A stretch of DNA of 64,000 nt from Lachnospiraceae bacterium (GCA_021770345.1 JAETRD010000019.1:1-64000); one strand, 5' to 3'; counted from the stretch's first letter, positions 16,047-24,730 are shown. Program-made: numbers and translations. The notes: generated by a model not told the origin, from the sequence alone.

Positions 16047-16741
16047 TCAATTCTTAGATGTTATCTTTTTAACCGGATAATAGACTTCTGTTATATTGTC
16101 TTTTATATCTGCAATCTGCGATGGGTCTGTTATATAGACCTCAAACAGGGCATTTGTATTTTGATACCCCTCTTTTTCTGCCCATTCTGTTTGTTTGGCA
16201 TAAACTGAAGAAAGTTCAGAGTATGCCTCTCGTACAACAGTTTTTAGACATAAGCCAGGACAAAAATCTCTTGTTCCTGTGGCATATTCCTGTACAGGGA
16301 TAGTAAACTCTGTATCTAAGCCAGTGGGAGAATATTCTGCACTATGGAAAAGTATCATTGGGGAACCGATCATTGTCAGCTTATCGACTGCAATTCTTTT
16401 GAATAGCTTTCCATAACACTTGATATATTCGGCAGAATAATCTTCTGCCTATAATTATCTACCTGTTTTTCTATTTCGTTTTTCTTATGAATAAAAGCAA
16501 GATGTAAATTATCATCTTGTATTTCTTCCGACTGCAAAATTGCCTTGATTTCATCTAACGAAAATGAGTACGCTTTTAACCGATTGATAAACAACATTTT
16601 TTCAAGCTGCTCAATCGCATAGTAGCGATAGCCATTTTCGGGATTGACCTCGCTCGGCTCAAATAAACCTATTTCAGCGTAATAGCGAAGCGTCTTTGTT
16701 GATACCTTGCATATATTTGAAAACTCACCAATGGATAACAC
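16047..16741 (-). pseudogene. MerR-family regulator with GyrI-like effector domain, split by internal deletion
   Basis: The part 16376-16741 (GTG start, LSIGEFSNICKVSTKTLRYY) is a MerR HTH plus dimer helix, ending in TGA at 16378. The part 16047-16373 (MILFHSAEYSPTGLD, then YSELSSVYAKQTEWAEKEGY, ending ITEVYYPVKK) is the last two thirds of a GyrI-like/BltR-type effector domain, in another frame. The linking 40 or so residues are missing. Intact relatives are single proteins of about 270 residues. The HTH half may still be produced. Confidence 0.7.
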
Positions 16742-16755
16742 AACATCCTAATATA

Positions 16756-17715
16756 TTAATATAGCAATTTCTTTTTTTCACTAACCAGTGCCTCGAATAT
16801 ATCCTCATTCATCTTAGTGACTGCATGCGTAACATTTTCCCTATATTCTTCTCTTGAACACCCATCCACGGTCTGCCTTTCTAAATAAGCGTATATTATA
16901 CTTCTTGAGGCACTTACTACCGCCCCCAGGCCATCCTCATTAAAACAATTAACCACATCTTTTGCTGCTCCGCCCTGCACACCATAACCTGGAACAAGGA
17001 AAATAGATTTGGGCATTAATTTTCTTAAAACCAGCGCTTCTTTCGGATAAGTTGCTCCGACAACTGCTCCAATAGGAGAATATACCGACTGAGAATAGTA
17101 TTTTTCAGTAAATTCATAAATGGTTTTTGCAAGTTGCAGTGACAACGTATCACCTTTTGGATTGCAGCAATCTTGTATCTCACGTGCAGAATTATTAGAT
17201 GTTCTCACCAGTATAAAAATACCCTTTGAATATTCCAGGCAAGCATCTATAAATGGCTGCACTCCATCCCAACCCAAAAAGGGTGAAACCGTAAGCCAAT
17301 CTACATCAAATGCACTCTCTTCTTTTGATAACAACTTTACTTTGCCTAAATGTGCATTAGCATATGCCGTAGCTGTATTGCCTATGTCATTTCTTTTTCC
17401 ATCTTCTATAACAATCAATCCCTTTTCTTTCGCATATTTCACAGTTTGTTCAAATGCCACTATTCCAAATACACCATACTACTCGTAAAATGCCATTTGA
17501 GGCTTTACAACAGGTACCTTGTCTGCGATACAGTCAATAATATCTTTATTGAAATCAAACAGAATTTTACCGATTGCTTCGAATTCATTATCATATTCTC
17601 TATATGCCTGCTTATAGCACTCTGGTATTTTTTCAAGAATTGGGTCCAGTCCAACACACACTGCACTCCTTTTTGAAATAACATTTTAATTTAAAATTTC
17701 TGCCATATTTTTCAT
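16756..17715 (-). pseudogene. pyrF: orotidine 5'-phosphate decarboxylase, two in-frame nonsense codons
   Basis: Type 2 PyrF sequence in one continuous frame from ATG 17715: SAVCVGLDPILEKIP, VPVVKPQMAFYE, VIEDGKRNDIGNTATAY, VSPFLGWDGVQPF and VPGYGVQGG are the family motifs (DxKxxDI core as DGKRNDI). A TAA interrupts codon 10 (EILN-stop-NVISKRS) and a TAG follows MAFYE at 17481. Both fit single C-to-T changes of CAA/CAG. The decarboxylase makes UMP, so this copy looks inactive, and another pyrF is expected elsewhere unless the stops are sequencing errors. Confidence 0.85.
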
Positions 17716-18072
17716 ACTTATCATCTACCTTTCTGTGAAATGTGCTCCATAGAGTTGCCGAACACCAGACATAGCTATTTTACCATCAACTCTATAAAAA
17801 ATAAGAAATTGCTTCAATATCATTATACATATTTTATTATAATCAAATTTTACATATATGCAATATCATATGACTTTGAGACAATATGTACTTCCTGCCT
17901 CCCCATCTCCCCGAAAGAGGAAGAGAGAAAGTCCCCGAAAATCCTTTATTTATGGGCTTTCTAAAGGGTTCGAAAGAGGAAGATGCCTGAAAAATACAGA
18001 AAAAAGACCGAGATACCTTCAATGTCTGAAAATGGTTTAGATGAGAGGGGAGGAGGACAGCAAGGGGAGGGG

Positions 18073-18112
18073 GGAGAAAAGAGCCTTGCGGGGAGAAAGA
18101 CACCCGCAAGGC
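18073..18112 (-). terminator. intrinsic terminator of the island operon
   Basis: GCCTTGCGGG (18083-18092) pairs with CCCGCAAGGC (18103-18112), followed on the minus strand by CTCTTTTCT. It occupies the same place relative to the copied ppdK tail as the terminator at 21655-21704 does after ppdK. Confidence 0.7.
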
Positions 18113-18124
18113 CCTGATAATTAC

Positions 18125-18230
18125 TCTTTTTTGTTGCCCCGCACGAAAAATTAAAATCTGCGGGGCGGAAAATCTTGTTCTGCAAGAACAAGAACGGTTT
18201 TCGCCTATTATTGGCAATCGCCGCCTGTGC
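18125..18230 (-). repeat. diverged duplicate of ppdK 3' end and downstream sequence (left copy)
   Basis: About 105 bases matching 21726-21832 in the same orientation, including AAAATCTTGTTCTGCAA and the identical AATCGCCGCCTGTGC (18216-18230 versus 21818-21832), which encodes the last residues of PpdK (AQAAI). Such a pair is what integration at a gene's 3' end leaves. Confidence 0.65.
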
Positions 18231-18290
18231 GGTATATGGTGGTCTGTGGGACACTGTATACCGCTAATTTATTCTGTGGTACTGAAATGA

Positions 18291-18458
18291 TTATAAGGCT
18301 TTCATTTTCTCTAATTTTTTCTGAACTTCTCTTCCTCTCTTATTGTAGTAATCCATTCGTTCCTCGTCTGTCATATGCTTTGTCACTTCATAATTATATT
18401 CTCTTAACTTATGAATATCTTCTATAGTAAAATCGGGACTCAAAACAGGTTTTTCCAT
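18291..18458 (-). CDS. small helical protein, 55 aa, last gene of the island operon
   Basis: ATG 18458 (MEKPVLSPDFTIEDIHKLRE, then MTDEERMDYYNKRGREV) with AAAGGGG upstream; ATG 18461 is an alternative. Charged and all-helical. I recognise the FTIEDIHK-REYNYE pattern as a recurrent small lachnospiraceal protein of unknown function, of the size and charge of an antitoxin. It follows the DUF6718 gene by 12 bases. Confidence 0.7.
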   Translation of the reverse strand: MEKPVLSPDFTIEDIHKLREYNYEVTKHMTDEERMDYYNKRGREVQKKLEKMKAL

Positions 18459-18470
18459 CATTGCCCCTTT

Positions 18471-18695
18471 CTACAGACTTAGAACACGCTCCTGAAACTT
18501 TTCCTTGTTTTCCACAATCTCATAAGGTTCGTATTCTCCATACGCACTGGGGCGACTAATTGTCACCAACTGCACACCTTTTGCTCCTATCTGCTTTTGT
18601 AGCTTTTCGGTAAAATCCGCCAATGCTTTGCCATGTCTGGTCTTTACTGCAATACAGCCTTTTTTATCAAATTCTTTCGCTATGAGATAACACAT
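18471..18695 (-). CDS. DUF6718 family protein, 74 aa
   Basis: MCYLIAKEFDKKGCIAVKTR and VQLVTISRPSAYGEYEPYEI are the DUF6718 hallmarks. It overlaps the upstream RelA/SpoT-like gene by 29 bases, implying coupled translation. Function unknown. The conserved Cys-containing beta pattern and the constant SRPSAYGEY loop suggest a small enzyme or binding protein rather than a structural peptide. Confidence 0.8.
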   Translation of the reverse strand: MCYLIAKEFDKKGCIAVKTRHGKALADFTEKLQKQIGAKGVQLVTISRPSAYGEYEPYEIVENKEKFQERVLSL

Positions 18696-19257
18696 CAGTT
18701 AGCACCTCCTCAAACTGTTGCTCGCTTAATATTTTACCATTCTCATACTCACTCCGCAATATTCTTCCTACAGAATCAGGATATTCCCTTTTATAGAGAT
18801 ATTTATGCAGCCAGTTATTCAACTGCCTGTCATAATAGGTATTTGCCTGAATTTCTATCGGATAATAGGAGTGATCCGGCTGAAAATAAATATGCACCCC
18901 ACGATAGCCATCATCATTCGCCTTTCCATGACTCATATCGACAACCCGTACTTCTTCTGGAATTTCCCCTTCCAACAGACTCTTATAGTTGTCCGTCAAC
19001 ATACGAAATCCTAAAATATCATTAAATACCTTTTCTAATCGCATGTCGGGATAGAATTTATTGTATTTCCGTATACATGAATCCTCACTTTTAATACGAT
19101 AGTCCAAATCCACAAGATCAAGAATATCGGCTTCTTGATAAAATCTTATCATTTCTTGCAAATACATCCTCCCCGCCAGTAACATTATTGGACTGATTAA
19201 GCTTAGTTCTCTTAAACTGTAAAAACCATTTCTCCTATTCCTGGATTCCCCTTTCAA
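18667..19257 (-). CDS. RelA/SpoT-synthetase-domain-like protein, up to 196 aa
   Basis: Residues 53-85 (YRIKSEDSCIRKY ... VFNDILGFRM), 117-122 (GYRGVH) and 135-140 (EIQANT) correspond to the substrate-binding blocks of RelA/SpoT nucleotide pyrophosphokinases (R-x-K-S, D-x-x-G-x-R, G-Y-R-x-x-H, E-x-Q-x-x-T). There is no hydrolase, TGS or ACT domain, so it is a stand-alone small synthetase like ToxSAS toxins or small alarmone synthetases. The start is uncertain: TTG 19257 overlaps the nuclease gene by 23 bases, and in-frame ATGs lie about 24 codons further in. Product (ppGpp-like nucleotide or tRNA-CCA pyrophosphorylation) cannot be told. Confidence 0.7.
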   Translation of the reverse strand: MKGESRNRRNGFYSLRELSLISPIMLLAGRMYLQEMIRFYQEADILDLVDLDYRIKSEDSCIRKYNKFYPDMRLEKVFNDILGFRMLTDNYKSLLEGEIPEEVRVVDMSHGKANDDGYRGVHIYFQPDHSYYPIEIQANTYYDRQLNNWLHKYLYKREYPDSVGRILRSEYENGKILSEQQFEEVLTDVLSHSERI

Positions 19258-21292
19258 TAGCTGACGCCAGTGCTCTCAACCGATTAATTGTCTTTTCTAC
19301 ACCCCTTAACATGTATCTCATATTTTCAGGAGAATCTTTTCCATCAGCCTTTTGCAAAATACCAATTTCCTCTCTGGCAAGCGTTTCAAATACATTGATT
19401 AACTCGTCTAAGGATGGGGACTCATTTGAACTCCTTAATAGCAAAAATAAATCTCGCGGAGAAAGACCATCTAACAGCTCCTGTTCACCCAAAAATTTCG
19501 AAACAACTTCTGATATTATAGCAAGTTCTCTTTTTTTTGTGGAAATGATATCTTCCAATTGAGATAATCCATCAGGAACTTGAAATGCAAGTGCAATTTC
19601 CTGCAAATTCAAGCCAAGTTCCTTAGACGCCCTTGCAATTTCTATTAGTTGATTTTCAGTAACAAGTGAAAATCCTTTTTTTCTGGCATGAGTTCGAATC
19701 GTATCACCACTAAATCCTGGACCGACAATTGCCACGTAATCTGCATTGTTCTTTTCTTTATGTGTATCTAATGCAATATCGCTTATATCACTATGTGATA
19801 CCCGACCCCCGGATTTAGATTTTCCATCTATAATTGCAACGACATACTTATCTTCCTCATCCTTCCATTTTACAACGATATCTGTATCACCAGATCCGCC
19901 TACTCTCTCAGCTTTAAACCCCATAAAACAAAATATATCTGCAATGGCTTCTTCGAAAGCAACCCCCGAACCTTTTCCTTCTGCACTGGGATCCATTGAT
20001 GTGTTATGTAATCGATCACAGACTTCTTCAAGTTTACTGGGGGAATGACTAACTACCGCTTTCATTTCATCAGATGTATTCTTTTGTTCAGATACTTCTC
20101 TACATGCTTCTGCCAATGGCAACTCAGCAATAAAACACTTTCCTATATGAGATGCTTTCAAATGGAGATACTGAGGCTCTTCTAATAAACCTGCTTCCAG
20201 CAAAAAACCTGCAATCCAACGTGCCTTTTCTGAATTCAAACCATATAACTTTGCCTGAACATATATATCATTACGAGCAATATCACATTCAGCGGCTTTA
20301 ATCATCTCTCCAACAAACTGCATATTTGCATGAAGAATCCTGATAAAATCTAAATCGCTTCCCGTTTCCAGCCATGCTTTTGCTGCTGGAGTTGCTACAT
20401 AAATATTTCGCCCTACTTCTTCTAAAAGACCAGATGCTTTTAGAAATGGCAGCATTGATTCAACACTGCTTATTTTCAAATTAAATTTATTTGCTATAAA
20501 TGCGAATAAATCTGTTTTAGTTATTTTATCAGAAGCACTTTGAATAATAATCCGCAAATTTTCTATACGATTCGGACTTGGAACCCATATATTATATGTG
20601 CATCTTTTCTTATGCAATTCAGGTGAATCAACTAAATGTTGAAGCAATATAGCAATTTCTTCTGGAGGAGCATCAATTTCTATATCGTTCGACTCAAGAT
20701 CCATAAGTCCCAGTACTTCTGGCTTAATCAAACACCACTCCTTTAGTGCCTCTCTCCCGGCATCAGTCACTTCCCATTTATGATTACCAATCGCTTGAAT
20801 TAAACCCAATACCTCCAGCCAATCCATGCGTCTACGTATATTGCTCACATTTTTCCAATGCAATCCATAATTATTACAAAGTTGCCTGTCTGTTTCTTCC
20901 ACTGTTGTCGGTTCAGTCTCCAGAATACTCAGTACTTCACCAAACAGCCGATATCTACCTTGTATCTGATCAGCCAATTTTCTTCGAGTTGGCTCTGCTA
21001 AAAACTTCATGCCAGCCTCCGACAACATCAGCCGTCCTGCCTGATTTCTTACAAATCCTATCCCCTTTAGAAAAGCAGCATATGTGCGCCATGATTGCGG
21101 TTGTGTTATTTCATAAATATCTGGAACTGAATCTAAATCATATGCCTGTCCTAAATCCACTAATTCAACTAGTTTCTTTACCAACGTGTACCATATTTGT
21201 TTTCCACCTCTAAGATCAGGAATAGACCAACCTTTTTTTCTCCACTCATTTTTTTTGTTTCTGAATATCAATAATAACGGTCTTTGATCCAT
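19235..21292 (-). CDS. multi-winged-helix protein with PD-(D/E)XK nuclease domain (restriction-like), about 685 aa
   Basis: Residues 1-430 are a series of winged-helix-like segments (WRTYAAFLKGIGFVRNQAG, RRRMDWLEVLGLIQAIGNHK, MLPFLKASGLLEEVGRNIYV). Residues 440-560 form a restriction-endonuclease-like fold: FEEAIADIFCFMGF, GGSGDTDIVVKW (Asp near 467) and VAIIDGKSKSGG (D-x-K near 489), then ADYVAIVGPGF. The C-terminus is helical. The layout recalls FokI-type enzymes, but no methyltransferase is nearby. The annotated ATG 21292 has no ribosome binding site. An upstream ATG 21317 with GGGAG does, and would be in frame if the A8 run at 21249-21256 had seven bases. Confidence 0.75.
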   Translation of the reverse strand: MDQRPLLLIFRNKKNEWRKKGWSIPDLRGGKQIWYTLVKKLVELVDLGQAYDLDSVPDIYEITQPQSWRTYAAFLKGIGFVRNQAGRLMLSEAGMKFLAEPTRRKLADQIQGRYRLFGEVLSILETEPTTVEETDRQLCNNYGLHWKNVSNIRRRMDWLEVLGLIQAIGNHKWEVTDAGREALKEWCLIKPEVLGLMDLESNDIEIDAPPEEIAILLQHLVDSPELHKKRCTYNIWVPSPNRIENLRIIIQSASDKITKTDLFAFIANKFNLKISSVESMLPFLKASGLLEEVGRNIYVATPAAKAWLETGSDLDFIRILHANMQFVGEMIKAAECDIARNDIYVQAKLYGLNSEKARWIAGFLLEAGLLEEPQYLHLKASHIGKCFIAELPLAEACREVSEQKNTSDEMKAVVSHSPSKLEEVCDRLHNTSMDPSAEGKGSGVAFEEAIADIFCFMGFKAERVGGSGDTDIVVKWKDEEDKYVVAIIDGKSKSGGRVSHSDISDIALDTHKEKNNADYVAIVGPGFSGDTIRTHARKKGFSLVTENQLIEIARASKELGLNLQEIALAFQVPDGLSQLEDIISTKKRELAIISEVVSKFLGEQELLDGLSPRDLFLLLRSSNESPSLDELINVFETLAREEIGILQKADGKDSPENMRYMLRGVEKTINRLRALASAIERGIQE

Positions 21293-21805
21293 TGTTCACA
21301 TTTTTCTCATTTTCCATGATATCTCCCTTTGCCTGCATTCTATGACATTTCGCAACATACTGATATATATTAAGCACTTTTTCAATTCAGCTTTTCACAT
21401 ATATTATTCTCGTTATACCTTATTTTTTTCAGTCTATCATAACTCTCAAAAGGTTTCCAGCCTCTATTTTAATCAAAAAAATGGGAAACAAAGTAAACAT
21501 CAAATCAATCACTAAGAGGAAAAACCACGCTAGCTTTCAACGGCATGGTTTCCTGCATTCGTCTGGGAACTTCTCTGACCATGGCAAAAAGTCGTCCAGT
21601 TTTGCCCCACTCCACCACCATCAAAAAAGAAAAACCATTCCCTCCCTCTCTTCCCCAAAAAAGAGAGGAAGAGGACCCTGAAAGTTGATTCTCTCAAGGT
21701 CCTCGATTTGTTTCATTTCTATTGACTTTTTGTTACCCCATTAGCAAAAATTATCTTCTGCAGGGAGAAAAATCTTGTTCTGCAAAAACATCAGCACCCA
21801 GTGCA
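21293..21805. other. intergenic region between the island operon and ppdK
   Basis: Holds the likely true start of the nuclease gene (ATG 21317, ribosome binding site about 21323-21327), AT-rich sequence that probably contains its promoter, the ppdK terminator (21655-21704) and the right copy of the duplicated ppdK tail (from 21726). No other gene is supported. Confidence 0.6.
21655..21704 (-). terminator. intrinsic terminator downstream of ppdK
   Basis: GAGGACC (21671-21677) pairs with GGTCCTC (21698-21704) with further partial pairing between, followed on the minus strand by CTTCCTCTCTTTTTT. Confidence 0.7.
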
Positions 21806-21832
21806 TCACTTGTCGTTAATCGCCGCCTGTGC
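21726..21832 (-). repeat. ppdK 3' end, right copy of the island-flanking duplication
   Basis: Direct, diverged match to 18125-18230. The identical 15-base core AATCGCCGCCTGTGC lies inside the last codons of ppdK. Confidence 0.65.
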
Positions 21833-24433
21833 TGCAGCCAGTCTCGCAATCGGCACACGGAACGGTGAGCAGGATACATAGTCGAGACCAATCTTGTGGC
21901 AGAACTCTACCGAAGACGGATCTCCGCCGTGCTCGCCGCAGATACCGACATGAAGCTTCGGATTTACCGGCTTGCCAAGCTTAATCGCAGTCTCCATCAG
22001 CTTGCCGACGCCTGTCTGGTCGATCTTTGCAAACGGATCGTTCTCGAAAATCTTGGTGTCATAGTAAGCGTTTAAGAACTTACCTGCATCATCGCGGGAG
22101 AAACCGAAGGTCATCTGTGTCAGGTCGTTTGTACCAAAGCAGAAGAAGTCTGCCTCCGTCGCGATCTCGTCTGCGGTCAGAGCTGCTCTCGGGATCTCGA
22201 TCATCGTACCTACTTCGTACTCCAGATTTACGCCTGCAGCTGCGATCTCCGCATCCGCGGTCTCAACAACAACTTTCTTGACAAACTTTAACTCTTTGAT
22301 CTCGCATACAAGCGGAATCATAATTTCCGGTTTTACCGTCCAGTCGGAATGTTTCTTCTGAACGTTGATCGCCGCACGGATGACAGCCTTTGTCTGCATC
22401 TTTGCAATCTCCGGATAGGTAACGGTCAGACGGCAGCCTCTGTGACCCATCATCGGGTTAAACTCATGAAGAGATGCGATAATGCTCTTGATAGTCTCAA
22501 CCGGTTTGCCCTGTGCCTGTGCAAGCTTCTCGATATCTGCTTCCTCGGTCGGAACAAACTCGTGAAGAGGCGGATCCAGGAAACGAATCGTAACCGGGGT
22601 TCCCTCAAGTGCCTCGTAGAGCGCCTCGAAATCTCCCTGCTGATACGGAAGAATCTTCTCAAGTGCAGCCTCTCTCTCCTCCACGGTATCGGAGCAGATC
22701 ATCTCGCGGAACGCTGCGATTCTGTCCTCCTCAAAGAACATATGCTCGGTACGGCAGAGACCGATACCTTCTGCGCCGAGCTCGCGTGCTTTCTTCGCGT
22801 CTGCCGGCGTGTCTGCGTTTGTTCTCACCTTTAATTTTCTGAACTTGTCCGCCCACGCCATCACGCGTCCGAACTCACCTGCGATAGTAGCGTCAACGGT
22901 CGGGATTAATCCGTCGTAAATATTACCGGTCGTTCCGTCGATGGAAATCGGGTCGCCCTCGTGGAACTCTTTTCCTGCCAGTGTAAACTTCTTGTTCGCC
23001 TCATCCATAGCGATGTCGCCGCATCCGGATACACAGCAGGTACCCATACCGCGCGCAACCACTGCCGCGTGAGAAGTCATACCGCCGCGGACGGTCAGAA
23101 TACCCTGAGAAGCTTTCATACCGGTGATGTCTTCCGGTGAAGTCTCAAGACGAACGAGAACGACTTTCTCGCCTCTTGCATTCCAGTTTTCCGCATCCTC
23201 AGCGGAGAATACGATCTTACCGCAGGCAGCGCCCGGAGAAGCTCCAAGTCCTTTGCCCATCGGTGTCGCAGCCTTTAACGCAGCCGCGTCAAACTGCGGG
23301 TGAAGCAACGTGTCAAGGTTACGCGGGTCAATCATTGCAACCGCCTCTTCCTCGGTTCTCATACCCTCATCCACGAGGTCGCATGCAATCTTAAGCGCAG
23401 CCTGTGCGGTTCTCTTACCATTTCTGGTCTGAAGCATGTACAGTTTGCCGTGCTCAACGGTAAACTCCATATCCTGCATATCTCTGTAGTGATTCTCAAG
23501 TGTCTGGCAGACATCCTTAAACTGCTCAAACGCCTCCGGGAACTTGTCCGCCATCTCGGTAATCTTCATCGGAGTGCGGACACCTGCAACCACGTCCTCG
23601 CCCTGTGCGTTGGTGAGGAACTCGCCGAACAGACCCTTTGCTCCGGTCGCCGGGTCACGGGTAAATGCAACGCCGGTACCGCAGTCGTCACCCATGTTGC
23701 CGAATGCCATGGACTGTACGTTTACAGCGGTACCCCAGGAATACGGGATATCGTTGTCGCGGCGGTATACGTTCGCACGCGGGTTGTCCCAGGAACGGAA
23801 TACGGCCTTGATGGCGCCCATCAACTGCTCCTTCGGATCATCCGGGAAATCGGAACCGATCTTCTCTTTGTACTCTGCCTTAAACTGGTTTGCCAGCTCT
23901 TTCAAATCGTCCGCGGTCAGCTCAACGTCCTGTTTTACGCCTCTGTCCGCTTTCATCTTATCGATGAGCTCCTCGAAATATTTCTTGCCGACCTCCATAA
24001 CAACGTCGGAATACATCTGGATAAATCTGCGGTAGCAGTCCCATGCCCAACGCGCATTGCCGGACATCTCTGCGATTGTATTGACAACTTCCTCATTTAA
24101 ACCGAGGTTTAAGATCGTGTCCATCATACCCGGCATGGAAGCTCTTGCGCCGGAACGAACAGAAACAAGCAGCGGATTCTTGGTATCGCCGAATTTCTTT
24201 CCGGTAATCTCTTCCATCTTAACGATATGCTCGTTAATCTGCCCCTGAATCTCGGCATTGATCTCTCTGCCGTCCTCATAATACTGCGTACAAGCCTCTG
24301 TCGTGATGGTAAAGCCCTGCGGAACCGGAAGACCGATGTTGGTCATCTCCGCTAAGTTCGCGCCCTTGCCGCCGAGAAGCTCACGCATATTCGCGTTGCC
24401 TTCCGTAAACAAATACACCCATTTGTTTGCCAT
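21806..24433 (-). CDS. ppdK: pyruvate, phosphate dikinase, 875 aa
   Basis: Start at ATG 24433 (MANKWVYLFTEGNANM) with TAGGAGGAAT upstream. N-terminal ATP-grasp (GGKGANLAEMTNIGLPVPQG), the phosphohistidine domain GGMTSHAAVVARGMGTCC with the catalytic His, and a C-terminal PEP/pyruvate barrel with GICGEHGGDPSSV carrying the catalytic Cys. It interconverts pyruvate + ATP + Pi with PEP + AMP + PPi in the cytoplasm, used by anaerobes for PPi-linked glycolysis or gluconeogenesis. Length is standard. Two TTTCA-TGAAA-type operators lie upstream. Confidence 0.98.
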   Translation of the reverse strand: MANKWVYLFTEGNANMRELLGGKGANLAEMTNIGLPVPQGFTITTEACTQYYEDGREINAEIQGQINEHIVKMEEITGKKFGDTKNPLLVSVRSGARASMPGMMDTILNLGLNEEVVNTIAEMSGNARWAWDCYRRFIQMYSDVVMEVGKKYFEELIDKMKADRGVKQDVELTADDLKELANQFKAEYKEKIGSDFPDDPKEQLMGAIKAVFRSWDNPRANVYRRDNDIPYSWGTAVNVQSMAFGNMGDDCGTGVAFTRDPATGAKGLFGEFLTNAQGEDVVAGVRTPMKITEMADKFPEAFEQFKDVCQTLENHYRDMQDMEFTVEHGKLYMLQTRNGKRTAQAALKIACDLVDEGMRTEEEAVAMIDPRNLDTLLHPQFDAAALKAATPMGKGLGASPGAACGKIVFSAEDAENWNARGEKVVLVRLETSPEDITGMKASQGILTVRGGMTSHAAVVARGMGTCCVSGCGDIAMDEANKKFTLAGKEFHEGDPISIDGTTGNIYDGLIPTVDATIAGEFGRVMAWADKFRKLKVRTNADTPADAKKARELGAEGIGLCRTEHMFFEEDRIAAFREMICSDTVEEREAALEKILPYQQGDFEALYEALEGTPVTIRFLDPPLHEFVPTEEADIEKLAQAQGKPVETIKSIIASLHEFNPMMGHRGCRLTVTYPEIAKMQTKAVIRAAINVQKKHSDWTVKPEIMIPLVCEIKELKFVKKVVVETADAEIAAAGVNLEYEVGTMIEIPRAALTADEIATEADFFCFGTNDLTQMTFGFSRDDAGKFLNAYYDTKIFENDPFAKIDQTGVGKLMETAIKLGKPVNPKLHVGICGEHGGDPSSVEFCHKIGLDYVSCSPFRVPIARLAAAQAAINDK

Positions 24434-24625
24434 TTTACTGATTCCTCCTACAAAAATATTGCCCTGCCGCACCCGTCGTGCAGAGTCTGCATACACGGTT
24501 ACACAGCCGTCGCCACTATGTAAATTCTGCGATGCGGCACAGTTACTATGTTATCATGAAAACCGCAGAAAACCGGCCTTCACGATACAGCCACTACATG
24601 TGCTTCCTCCGGAACGCACACATCT

Positions 24626-24653
24626 ATAATATCACACTTCTACTAAAAAGCAA
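24626..24653 (-). promoter_or_regulatory. putative ppdK promoter
   Basis: Minus strand -35 TTGCTT (24648-24653), 16-base spacer, -10 TATTAT (24626-24631). Confidence 0.4.
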
Positions 24654-24690
24654 CAATTTTTTTGTGACATATACGGTGTTTTTTTGTTAA

Positions 24691-24730
24691 TATTTCACAA
24701 TCCGAAATAGTGTTTCACGATATGAAACAC
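24691..24730. promoter_or_regulatory. two adjacent inverted-repeat operators upstream of ppdK
   Basis: TATTTCACAATCCGAAATA (24691-24709) and an inverted repeat GTGTTTCA-N5-TGAAACAC (24710-24730) share TTTCA..AT..GAAA. Spacing is about one helical turn less than two (20 bases). They stand just upstream of the -35, an activator-like place. The form recalls IclR-family sites, but the regulator is unknown. Confidence 0.5.

Larger units (their letters stand above)
17716..18290. other. intergenic region holding a diverged copy of the ppdK 3' end
   Basis: No supported gene. It holds a 9-bp inverted repeat ATAGAGTTG (17749-17757 with 17787-17795), a purine-rich stretch (17890-18080), a leftward terminator (18073-18112), and at 18125-18230 a diverged direct copy of 21726-21832. 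Leftward frames seen here are the extension of that copied ppdK tail. Confidence 0.6.

Noticed and set aside
17843..18254. Leftward frames of 97 and 124 codons.
   Set aside because: They read through the copied ppdK tail (TAQAAI) into its terminator and a purine-rich stretch; no start site support.
18667..21292. Complete restriction-modification system.
   Set aside because: A nuclease-like protein is present, but no methyltransferase or specificity gene occurs in the window.
22027..24629. Several rightward frames of 60 to 266 codons opposite ppdK and other GC-rich core genes.
   Set aside because: Antisense shadows typical of GC-rich coding DNA; the leftward proteins carry full family motifs.
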